Below, piece after piece: positions 41,336 to 51,173 of a DNA stretch of 64,000 nt (position 1 is its first letter; every line of letters begins with the position of its first letter). This DNA is from Isochrysis galbana (taxonomy: Eukaryota > Haptophyta > Isochrysidales > Isochrysidaceae). The translations under genes and the position numbers were made by a program. The notes below the pieces were generated by a model. It was not told the origin of the DNA, made no database searches, and saw only the letters and a list, made by a program, of their open reading frames with translations. The stretch covers positions 983,975 through 1,047,974 of the forward strand of contig CM030943.1 in the NCBI GenBank assembly GCA_018136815.1, given 5' to 3'.

Positions 41336-42136
41336 GATGTTTTATTATCATTGGGTACCCATATGGGGGATTTAGAGTACTGTGCATTTCGGTCCGAACT
41401 GTGCATATGAGCCCACGTTATCTATTCATTCAGAATCTTTAGGCTTAGGCAATGCTTCTTTTTTCATGAGTTTTTAAGCATGTAACCTTGCGTAATCTAT
41501 GCGCGGCCACTTCGATCTCTCAAAGCACCTGTGTTACGTGTTACAGCAGCGCGATGCGCAGACTATGGCCAAGTATGGTAGAATGCTCAGATCTAGGTAA
41601 CGAGTTCGGACGAGGCCGAGGTCAGCAACGTTTGTTTTGTTCGCCCCGGTATTCATGCATCGAGCAATGATTCCTTTGTAAAATGTCATCGTATGCCAGC
41701 TCAGGTAGAAGAAACAGGCGTTTGGGCCACATCGACTGGGCCATGATCGATCAAGCAGCGCCCACCTTCTATCTTGATCTCTTCTCGAATGGATTGAACT
41801 ACTGCTGCCCGCGGCACAACAAAAAGTAACCATGAGGTCGCAATTAGCCGTCTTCCGTTCGCACCTACATTTTTTTAGCGGCTGCGTCATGTGTATAGCT
41901 CGCAGCTCAACTGTCTCGATGTTCCACTAAGATTTTGAGGCGAGGAGCTGAGCAGCAATACTGGGAGTTACATCGGAGAGGAAACATCTCTGAGCGATCC
42001 CAACGAGCATGAGTGAGCATAGTCTAGCGGCACTCGACGCTCGACTGGCAGCTTGGCTAACATGATGTAAGGATTTTGGCTATGTCTACCAGATCCAGGA
42101 AGAAGCCACATGGCAATGTAGGACTACAGTCGGAAA
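41336..42136. other. Intergenic
   Basis: Moderate GC, no repeat recognised and no frame I would defend. It holds the 3' flank of the GFA-domain gene. Confidence 0.4.
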
Positions 42137-42634
42137 TCATTTCGTGGCTGAAAATGACTTGATTGCCGCACCTTGCCCATCGATGCAAGACTCCCAATTT
42201 TGTCCGTCGAACATCTTGATCTCAACCCCAGACACCGTGCCGGGATCTAAGCAAGCGAAAGTGATCGCCCAGCCATCCGGGTTGGAGCGAGGTTTGTAAA
42301 ACGGAGAGATCCCACAGCATGCACAGAAGAGATGCTGGGCCAGCCCGCTTCCCCAGCGGTACTCCGCGAGTGATCCAGGGCCACCTTGGCCACCCTTCTC
42401 ATCGGTGACGAGACGCAGAGCATCCTGGGGCACCACAAAGTGGACGTTGCGCCTCATCCGACAGTCGCTGCAGTTACAGTCCCAGCAGACCAGATGGGAT
42501 GACGCCACCACTTGGAAGCGCACTGCTCCGCAGTGGCATCCCCCAGTGTGAGTGACTTGCTCTGCTGCTCGAACGGAGGACGCCACTTCAGGCTTGGGTT
42601 CACACTTGGTGTACAACTCCCATTGGACACTCAT
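42137..42634 (-). CDS. GFA/CENP-V-type zinc protein
   Basis: Single exon. From ATG at 42634 (MSVQWELYTKCEPK) it gives about 165 residues, the usual size for the family; an ATG at 42706 would add 24. Zinc ligands are clear: GGCHCGAVRF, CWDCNCSDCRMR and FCACCGISPFY, followed by NPDGWAITFACLDPGTV. This fold occurs in glutathione-dependent formaldehyde-activating enzymes and in the animal protein CENP-V; substrates are mostly unknown, so the name describes the fold and not the reaction. No leader is seen, so cytosolic. All ligands are present and the gene looks intact. Confidence 0.85.
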   Translation of the reverse strand: MSVQWELYTKCEPKPEVASSVRAAEQVTHTGGCHCGAVRFQVVASSHLVCWDCNCSDCRMRRNVHFVVPQDALRLVTDEKGGQGGPGSLAEYRWGSGLAQHLFCACCGISPFYKPRSNPDGWAITFACLDPGTVSGVEIKMFDGQNWESCIDGQGAAIKSFSATK

Positions 42635-43728
42635 GGTTGATGCGGGCGGATGAAGGACACATCCGCCAGCGCGCGGCGCCGACTCGGGCGGCGCGCGGTC
42701 CGCCATCTCGCCAGCCGTCCAGTGCGCCGCCCTGAGCATGAGTGAACAGTCCTCTGCAATTGTCAGTGGGTCAGTCAGCCTCCCCTCCCCCCCCTCCCGC
42801 TTTCTCCTACCTAGCCACGCGAAACCTCGTGTAATGAGTACCATAGCGGGGATCGGCCCACTATCTGATCCTTCCTTTCTTCTTTTTTCTCTGTCGGACC
42901 TCTCGTCTCGTTTGAGATGATTCCTCATCAATCACCTTCCATCTCGGAAAGTGACAGAGTTTTCTTGTTGTCCTAGTTGAATCCTAGTTCTGAGTTCTGA
43001 GCGACCGTGCCTTATCGGCAACGGAGCGCCTCCCCCGCGATGGGTGTGTGTGCGGCTGGTGCATGGCTCGTCCGGTGTATGTGGCTAGGGATGCTAGCCA
43101 ACAATTTCCAACGTCAACGTGGTACGTGGTACCCCCGCCGAGAGACCACTCCAACTTCTGCTTCTGCAGCACTAGCGGCGCGCTCGACGACGCCGATCAA
43201 GGCTGCAAGGGTGTAACACCACACACCACAACGAATAAACTCGACAAATTCGTTGAAAATCTTTTCTTCGACTCAGCGGCCGCCGACCGCGCCACACGCT
43301 CCTCCAAGTGGTGGGACCTGGACCGTATGGCCAAATTACTCAACAACTTCAGTAGTGCTGATATAGCCACAACCAGAACCGCTCGCATCCGATAGTTCAA
43401 GGGTGCCAAAACAACAAGTCCACATCGAATGACTCCAAACTCCATCCCTCAGCTATTCTTGGAACCCTCGAGGCGTCGGGACGCTCAGGGTCGTCACTCG
43501 TGTCAAATCGTCACATCGATCGGCCACAACGAGGCGCGTCGAATCTCCCCGCCCCGGGCGGCACCGGGCTGCGAGGCCACTGCCACTGCCAACTGCCAGC
43601 CGCAACAGCGTTTCAAAGTCGATCGAGCAAAGAAGGTGCAACGCGAGGTTCCCTTTTTTTGTCACACCCCTCTCGTCTATCGTCTATTTATTTGGTATAA
43701 AAATGTTCTTGTTATTGACCCCTGACTT
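42635..43728. other. Upstream of the GFA gene and intergenic
   Basis: Presumed promoter near 42640-42980. A protein-like plus-strand frame at 43226-43395 (LDKFVENLFFDSAAADRAT, then SSKWWDLDRMAKLLNNF) is short and matches nothing I know; possibly an exon relic. Nothing else stands out. Confidence 0.4.
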
Positions 43729-43930
43729 CAACTAAGTACTAAGTTTATACTTGGTTGCGATGGAGCGCGCCGCCGCGACTCCCCTCTCATTCGGGCCCCC
43801 CGCCGAGGGCGGCACCCATGCCCCCACGCCCCACGGACCAATCGCTGGCGAAGCGGCCGCGTCCACCATCGGAGGCCGAGCAGGTGCGTGCGCCCCCGGT
43901 CGCGCCACAAGGTGTCGTTCCGTCAATTGT
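43729..43930 (+). mobile_element. ORF1-like retroelement, 5' end only
   Basis: Starts CAACTAAGTACTAAGTTTATAC (a partial duplication of the family 5' end) and reaches ATG at 43760 (MERAAATPLSFGPP); a neighbouring frame keeps SLAKRPRPPSEAEQV, matching KRPR...PPSQV of copy A. The hairpin of the other copies is missing. Truncated after about 170 bases. Confidence 0.5.
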
Positions 43931-44672
43931 GGGGCATCAGTCGAATTGAGCGATCAAATGTCCATAGTTATGTATACAGCAATATTTTAAAATTAAATGA
44001 AGACTAGCCGTGCGTGGGCATAACAACTTTTTTCTCTGCTTTTCCCCGCGGTGCATGTTCCCCCGCGGGGACGCCGTGCGTGCGCATGCCAACGCTTTTC
44101 CTCTGCGTTTCCTCTAAGTAAGGTCGACAAATACGTAAACATGCAATTCAAGAGATATTTTCTCACGGAGCACCTGTGATGACTTGCAATCACATTGTGC
44201 ACGCCGTGCATGGGCACGGCGCGATGTGCATCGGTCCCCCCCCCGCGGGGGCGCCGTGCGTGCGCAGAGCAACTTCCATGAAGGTGCACGCCGTGCGTTC
44301 ACTCTTTCCGCGGGGGAACTTTGGGCGCGGCAGCGCGCCCACGATTCAATGCGTTTGATATTTATATGCTGCCACAACAACTAATCAACATCCACGCCGT
44401 TTGCATGGTCAGCACTGGGAAACAAGAAACAAAAGCGATGCGGCGAGGGTAGGGTCTTGAAGGCATGCTATGTAGACAGCCAGGAAGCCTTCCCTTATGG
44501 ACAGAACTCAAACTGAAGAACGCAGCCTTCATACCGGCACAAGCCGTACTCTCCTCCCCTAGCCGTTTTCTACCTGATACGCATCTACCTACGCTGATCA
44601 AACCGACCATGAACTCGCCGACATGCGTCAGTCATGCGGAGTTAGTCTTCATGATCTTAGGATGATGCCGAC
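43931..44672. repeat. GC-hairpin cluster and intergenic DNA
   Basis: Three related blocks (44043-44090, 44195-44275, 44285-44335) combine CCCCCGCGGGG palindromes with GCCGTGCGTGCGCA. Each can form a short hairpin. The remainder to 44672 has no gene. Confidence 0.5.
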
Positions 44673-47600
44673 TCAGCAAGGCGGTGTTGCCGGCCGGCTC
44701 CCATGTGATTGTATTGCACTCAAGGCCACCCCAATGGTGGTGATACAGTAGGCCTCCCGCGAATTATAACCACACTGCTGAAGGTGTGCCGATGCTAGCC
44801 GTAGAGATATGACAAGATCCGGTGCTGAATCACTCGCGACGGCTGTTGCCATCGAGTAGCAGATGCATGGCACGAGCTCCTCTGCACTCGCTTGAGCAGC
44901 CGAGCGCTGCCGGCAATCTGCAACCGCACGGACTGTGATGTCACATAGCCTGACAAATGCAGCCACAATTGCAGACGGCATCGCGTTCCCGTCACACGCA
45001 GTACCCCAAAGTTCCGAGGCGCCACTCATCTCCCCAATGACATTTGCAGAGACGCCGTAGGCTTCTGGACCATCTCGGACGATGGCAAGGGATCCACGCA
45101 CGAGCCGTTGTTGTGCTCCAATCAAGCGCGATCGCAACAAGGATCGCAAAGCGCCACCGGCTGACCCGAAGACGAGGATCTCAGCCAGAGCGACGAAGTC
45201 TGTATCCGAGTCGGGAAGCGACTCACCAGAGCTAGCGAGGGATCGCATGGAGATGCCCATCGACTCGGGGAGGAATGGACGTTCTGCAACATCCGAAGCA
45301 TCGGCATCCGGGCTAGCCACTTCGCCAAAAACAATGCGATTCCCTGGATCCTCTTCTTGCTCAGCAGCCAGCTGAGTCTTTTGCTCCATTGAGGCGGAAA
45401 GCCNNNNNNNNNNNNNNNNNNNNNNNNNNNNNNNNNNNNNNNNNNNNNNNNNNNNNNNNNNNNNNNNNNNNNNNNNNNNNNNNNNNNNNNNNNNNNNNNN
45501 NNNGGAGGGCTTCGGCAATGCTACTCGAGAGTCGACTCGCACGGAGTAGCAGCTGATCCAATTCATCGTTGCTAGTGATGGGCATGTTGCGCACGTGCGC
45601 CCCGGCTTTGATTGGTGACGCTGGTGCTGCGTCATCGAGAAGGATTGGCTGATTTGAGCAGGTTGGTTCCCCCAGCGTCGCGTAGGCGGTTATCGCACGA
45701 CACGCTGACCGAATGTCCGTTGACGACATGTTTGCCAAGGTGGCAGCAGTAGAGGGAGTGTTCTCTCTCGTCGGTGACGTCGAGCACGATTCACGTGAGG
45801 ATTCGTCGACCATTGCAATGGCGTCGAGCAATTCCGACACGGCGAAATTGACCGGATGATTTGCAGGCTGCAAGAGGCAGGGATAACATGGTGAGCAGCG
45901 ACAGGGAAACTGTATGAGTTTGGCTTGCGTCAGCGCATCACCACGGTGCCCATAGGTTGCCAGTACGGAGCGCCGAGATCAACCACCAAGATGCGATCGC
46001 ACATCAATGTAGGGGAACACGAATAGATTGCACTTTGTTCTACAGATCGACGCCGACCCAATTACACGGGCAGGCACCATCGCCATTTGATCTCACCTGA
46101 TCATTTCGTTGCGCCGCCGTTGGCCCGGTGCCATGAGAGAAGAGAGGGACGGCGAGTAGCACGCGATCCCGCGGTAGAAGTATGTGGAGGCCGTGACAAC
46201 ACCCAGCTACAACTTGCAGCCTTGGCTTTGTCTCATCTCGAGACTGTAGCACATTTCGAGGCGCAAGCCCACCACCTGCATGGCCAGGACTATCATGTCT
46301 TGACCCGTCGCCGCATCCGCTTCTGGTATTGGTCTGAATAGAATGCGCCCATTCGATGCTCAGGAGCGGCACCCCAAGAGCGGCACACCGTGTTGTATGG
46401 GCCCCACGCGGCGACGGCAGCCGAGAGACTCCATCCGTCTCGACACTCAGCTCACGGTCAGGCACTCCCCAGAATGTCAGCTTGTCGTCGTATGACCGGT
46501 TACCTACACAAGGATCAACTTTGTGTGCGACATGTCGTCGTTCAAGGCCGTGATAGGCAAAGTCACATTGTGGAGTTTGGTAATGCGGTCGTAGTATAAG
46601 CGAGGTGGGTGTTTGTAGGACGATGAGCCCGGGAAGAAGCTGCCAGCCGCAGATCCCAGTGACACTACCCAATTCGTCTGCGGCGCGCACTTCCCGTCGT
46701 GAGGGACTCACCCAAATTGCAGCGTCGAGCGGCGAGTTCTCGGAGAAATGAGAGCAGTGAAGGTGGCGCTGACAAAATGAACAAGAATTGGGCTCTGGTG
46801 ATGATGCAAGTGGATGCTTTAGATAATTACACTGCTGGTTCGGTCTTGCGGGCTCCTCAGACGCGCAGCAAGCATAACCAAGTCCACCACGGCCATTGCA
46901 AAGCTCTGCATCTGCTTCATCAAGTTGGCTGGTGCAGAGCCTTGTGCCACTCTCGTGCATGCCATGGTTGAGGCTATAAGCCGCTACGTTTGGCAAAAGC
47001 AAGAGCAACTCATCCGTCTCGCAACATGAGATGAAATTCCCGCTGCAGCGCCAGGCATCAGAAGGAACACACGTCTCGGTGCTATTATGGGAAAACGTAG
47101 TACCCAAACCTTCTCGGGATCCTGTGAAGTGAGCGATCGGTGACGATTTGATGCCATCTGTAGAAGAAGAGTGCCGCAACGAGGCCGACCGCGTCCACCC
47201 GCTTAACAGGTCGAGCTCAGCGAGAATCTCGCCGGTTTTGGCGCTGAGTACGACACATACGGTAGCGCAGGCAACGACGGTGTATTCTGAACGCAGGTGA
47301 AGCGCCCGTGTGGGCTGCTTGAGGAGTTTGCGCCAGGTCAGTCGTGGCGTGGAGGCGAGCTCGTACAGCCAAACCATCGAGTGGCCGGCAGCGACGGCGA
47401 GCGAGTTGACTCGCGAGGAGGTATCGGCGTGGAAGAGCGTGGCGCGTGATGGGTGGAGCGTCGCGATTTGCTTCATCTCTCCCAGCGCATCCGCAGCCAC
47501 CGTGCCAGCGCAGCGGTGGAGGACGAGGCCGACTGAAGGCAGCACCTGCAGCTGGAGCACGGGAGCGGCAGGCTCGAGCTGGCGGTGCGCACGGAGGGAG

Positions 47601-47716
47601 CGGTCGCGCAGGCTCCATCGCTCGATCCGCCCGCCCGCGCTCCCTACCACCACCTCCTCACCCACGCTCGCCACGCTGCAGATTGGTTCGCCCAGCTGCA
47701 GCGCCGCCGACGCCAT
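44673..47716 (-). CDS. CNH-domain protein with possible C-terminal VPS9 domain
   Basis: Exon 1 (47716-46097, 540 codons) starts MASAALQLGEPICS and has the propeller-like pattern of a citron-homology domain as in Vps39/TGFBRAP1: VGEEVVVGSAGGRIERW, LQLQVLPSVGLVLH, SRVNSLAVAAGHSMVWLYE, and at the end LQVVAGCCHGLHIL. It ends QRNDQ|GTGAGA. Exon 2 starts at 45868 (PANHPVNFAVSELLDAI) and runs into a 100-N gap. After the gap the frame reads ALRSLLRSRLIGAQQRLV, SAIVAAFVRLCDITVRAV, then AEELVPCICYSM and YCITTIGVALSAIQ, which resembles a VPS9 domain (Rab5-type exchange factor) with its ADDLLP and GEAYYLT-like positions. Endosomal tethering or exchange is therefore likely. The VPS9 call is by pattern only. 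The frames either side of the gap differ, so the real gap length is not 100 or an intron lies there. Confidence 0.6.
45404..45503. other. Assembly gap, 100 N
   Basis: Exactly 100 undetermined bases, the usual placeholder for a gap of unknown size. It falls inside coding sequence of the CNH gene. Confidence 0.99.
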
Positions 47717-48503
47717 CGCGCCAAGCCTATCCCCTCTCTCGTCCCCCCCTCCCGAAAACAAAACGCGTGGTGGACGGAAGGGAGCGGGGGTCATCTTGCT
47801 TCTCGCGCCTTCTACAGTTTTTTTCAAGTGGGTGCCTGGGTGCGTGCGTGGCGTGCGTCATGATCATCGCAGGTTGTTCTCCGCTTCTGAATCTGCGCCC
47901 TCCTCTAGACACCAGAGTACAGTCACTTCGTTGGGTGGACCCGCTTCCGGTAACGGCACCAGGCCGAAGTGCTCTGGCTCTGGCTCTGGTGTTTGGCTCC
48001 ACCATAATCCATTTCATTTTCGAGTCCCATCATTGTACCGAGAGAGAGAGATTTTCACAGTTTGAACGAGATGGCGATGTATCGACAGAGCATAGCATTC
48101 TCGACAAAATTGTCGAATTTTTGACATCCTCATTTGTCGAATTTTTGAATGCGGATATCAAAGTATGAGACGACCGAATCCCGAATCCCTCCATTTCCCA
48201 CCTGGCAATAACTCAGACCACGAGGTGACATACGTATTCCATGCACTATCTGGTTGGCACACGGTGAACTCCAATCCACCGGGAAGGACTTTTCGCAATC
48301 GTTCAATGTCTACACCACTCGTATCAAGCTTCTTGCTTCTTGCAGTTAAGTCCATCAACAGACAACAGACGTTGTGACGTCGTCACCAATCGACCCTATC
48401 TAATTGTTTAAAGCAATAAGTTGGTTATTTTCGATGTTGTGCAAGATCGTGTCGATTCCGTCGACATTCTGCTCAATGGTAGTGAGTTGTGCCCTAGTCA
48501 CTA
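47717..48503. other. Upstream of the CNH gene
   Basis: Probable promoter, then unremarkable sequence with a GAGAGAGAG tract near 48040 and GTCGAATTTTTGA direct repeats near 48110-48145. No gene seen. Confidence 0.45.
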
Positions 48504-49052
48504 GGGCGGTCAAACAGTGTTTTTTATAAGGGGTAAAAAAATGACCATCTCAGAATTGAGGTAATTTAAGGATTTTTTTCGGGAGAAAGTTCCCAATACA
48601 CCCAACTAGCACATATCCGGGGCCCATTAGGACCCGGACCCGCCCCTTGGGCCCCCACAACAAAACGTAATCAAAAACTGACAAAAGACGCTAAAATCGC
48701 AAAAGCTCAAAAAGCCCAACTTCGAACCGATGCCGGGCGCGCTGCGTGGCCGTTTTCGACGATCCATCCGGATGGGGGACCCCACCAGATACCATATACG
48801 CATATCCCACCCGGATGGTCACGCCAATCGGGCAGGCCGCGCGCCGAACCCTCGTCGAAATCACCCACCCGCCGAGCCCATTGAACGTTGAGCCGTCGCC
48901 GAGGGAGGCCCGGAGAGCCCAACTTCGAACCGATGCCGGGCGCGCTGCGTGGCCGTTTTCGACGATCCATCCGGATGGCGGACCCCACCAGATACCATAT
49001 ACGCATATCCCACCCGGATGGTCACGCCAATCGGGCAGGCCGCGCGCCGAAC
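48504..49052 (+). mobile_element. Family T DNA element, left part with internal duplication
   Basis: Starts GGGCGGTCAAACAGTG at 48504 after TA and continues CACCCAACTAGCACATATCC, GGACCCGGACCC, AACAAAACGTAATCAAAAA. The stretch 48717-48853 is repeated at 48918-49052 (CCATCCGGATGG, ATACGCATATCCCACC, GGTCACGCCAATCGGGCAGG). The right end is missing: a family S copy takes over at about 49053. The same family is read on the minus strand at 63060-63504. Confidence 0.75.
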
Positions 49053-50391
49053 CGCCCATCGCTCCAACCCCCCTCCCCCCCTGGTCGACAGGCAGACAGG
49101 TGCAGATTGGGGGCCCCTGAGGCTCAGGAGCGCCAGCGAGGGAGAGGCAGGGGAGACCAGGGCCCAGCCCCAGCGTCCTCTGCCCCCTGAGCTGGCCTCC
49201 AGGAGCCTCCAGGGGTCGCCAGCAGGCAGCTGCTGGCCTGTCGCAGGCACGCCATCGCGCGTGCCGCAGGAGAGAGGAGAGAGAGCGCGGAGAAGGGGGT
49301 GGGCGGAGCTCTCGCTCCGCCCACCGAAAAATAGGTAAGTCCCGCACCTGTTTACAGGATAAGTCGGGACTGAGGACGCCGCCAGCCCGGTAGGCGTAGG
49401 AGGAAGGAGGGAACGGATCACCGGGGGGGCGCGGGCCACCGGACCATATCTAAGCCCTTTTCCCCTATCCCCCTAGCTAGTAGTGTACGGGGGGCAACTA
49501 AGTTTATACTTGGTTCGCCCATGGGGGGGCACGAGCCCCCCCCTCTCTCCACTCCTCCCCTGCCGTGGGGGAGGAACCACCCATCCTCCTGGCATGCCTG
49601 ATGGCTTGCTAGGAGGCCACTGCCCTGCTGACCCACTCTCCCACTGGCAGGCACGCCTGGTTCGCTCGTCCTGGCCCCTCGCGGCCAGCCCATCGCTCCA
49701 ACCCCCTTCCCCCCCTGGTCGACAGGCAGACAGGTGCAGAGTGGGGGCCCCTGAGGCCCAGGAGCGCCAGCGAGGGAGAGGCAGGGGAGACCAGGGCCCA
49801 GTCCCAGCCTCCTCTGCCCCCAGAGCTGGCCTCCAGGAGCCTCCAGGGGTCGCCAGGGGCAGCTGCAGGCCTGCCGCAGGCGCGCCATCGCGCGTGCCGC
49901 AGGAGAGGGGAGAGAGAGCGCGGAGAAGGGGGTGGGCGGAGCGAGAGCTCCGCTCACCGAAAAATAGGTAAGTCCCGCACCTGTTTACAGGATAAGTCGG
50001 GGCTGAGACCGCCGCCCACTCGGAGACACAGGAGGAAGGGGGGAAAGATCACCGGGGGGAGGCGCGGGCCACCGGACCATATCTAAGCCCTTCACCCCTA
50101 TCCCCCTAGTAGTGCACGGGGGGAGTCGCCTTATGGCGGGGGGTGAAGGGCCGGGGGAGTGGGGGTGTAGAAAGTTTTCCTACGTGAGTAGAAAGTAGAG
50201 GGTCCACGGCCGCGTGTGCGGTGAGACTATTAAAAGGTTTAATTAATTAAATAGTAGTGTACGGGGGGAGTCGCCTGATGGCGGGGGGAAAGGGCCGGGG
50301 GAGTGGGGGTGTAGAAAGTTTTGCTGCGTGAGTAGAAAGTAGAGGGTCCACGGCCGCGTGTGCGGTGAGACTATTAAGAAGTTTATTTATC
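49053..50391 (+). mobile_element. Family S retroposon, 5'-truncated outer copy, split
   Basis: Family S sequence from 49053 (CGCCCATCGCTCCAACC) to 49494, interrupted by a younger copy (49495-50251), and resuming with its 3' part to about 50391 (GAGACTATTAAGAAGTTTAT). The order shows at least two rounds of insertion. Confidence 0.75.
49495..50251 (+). mobile_element. Family S retroposon, nested bounded copy (757 bp)
   Basis: Begins CAACTAAGTTTATAC and ends TTAAAAGGTTTAATTAATT. The 17-bp duplication TAGTAGTGTACGGGGGG at 49478-49494 and 50252-50268 is itself family S sequence, so this copy inserted into an older one. Confidence 0.9.
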
Positions 50392-50622
50392 TTTTTTCTC
50401 CAGGGCAACCAAGAACGCACCAAGGTCCTCACCAAGGAAGGGGTCCTCGTAGCACCCAAGGCAAAAAAGAAGTTTACCATCTGTACGTCGCTCCAAAAGA
50501 CGCCACCTTTGCCTCGTTCGACTTTCCGCGCAACATCATCCTCAACGTCAATGGAGCCCCATACCCCTTGGAGTACGCCGTGCGCAACTGCCACGAACTC
50601 GGCCGGAAAATTGCGAAATAGC
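50392..50622 (+). mobile_element. ORF1-like retroelement, C-terminal piece
   Basis: Encodes GKKEVYHLYVAPKDATFASF, FPRNIILNVNGAPYPLEYAV and CHELGRKIAK with a stop at 50620-50622, showing how the ORF1-like protein ends; copy A lacks this end. The upstream part (NQERTKVLTKEGVLV) is in another frame, one break. Confidence 0.6.
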
Positions 50623-50639
50623 ATGCAGAGGCTCGCGAA

Positions 50640-50740
50640 TGCGACAATTATCCTCCGCCACGGCGGATGAGGAGTGGAAAGAGGCGGGGGGCTCGTGCCC
50701 CACCCATGACCCATGAGTGAAACCAAGTATAAACTGAGTT
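50640..50740 (-). mobile_element. Family S 5' end, diverged
   Basis: On the minus strand: CAACTCAGTTTATACTTGG, a disturbed GC hairpin and CACTCCTCATCCGCC. It directly follows the ORF1-like stop, reversed, as a reversed family S copy also follows copy A at 7980. Confidence 0.6.
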
Positions 50741-51173
50741 GAGGCACCACCACTGAGCTTGCCGCTAATGGAGTGGCAACAACAAGCGCCAGTCTCCTCA
50801 TGCCTCATGACTGATCTTCATACCCCACCATGAGCCACCCTGAATGAGTAGAGTCTTAAGTATTGCACCAGGCTCGAGATTGCTGTAACACATACTCAAA
50901 CACAGATTGCATCATCCGGCAAGCAGTCAGTTGCAGCCTCAAGCTCAAGACTTAGATGGTGATCCGAGCAAACCTAAGTCCAAAAGGGGAACCAATTGGC
51001 CAACTAATAGCGACGGCCCTCATCAACTTGCAATGAAATGCGATGAGGGAACCGCGCCGCGGCGTACAGATACAAGCGAATGGCGTGTATCCCATCTCTC
51101 TTTTTCTCTCGCCTGTCTTCTCTCGCTCCGCGTTGAAAGGCGAGAGAGAAGCCTAGTTTCAAGACCTCAAATC
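50741..51173. other. 3' flank of PGK
   Basis: No repeats recognised. A CTCTCTTTTTCTCTCGC tract lies at about 51091-51125. No gene. Confidence 0.4.
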
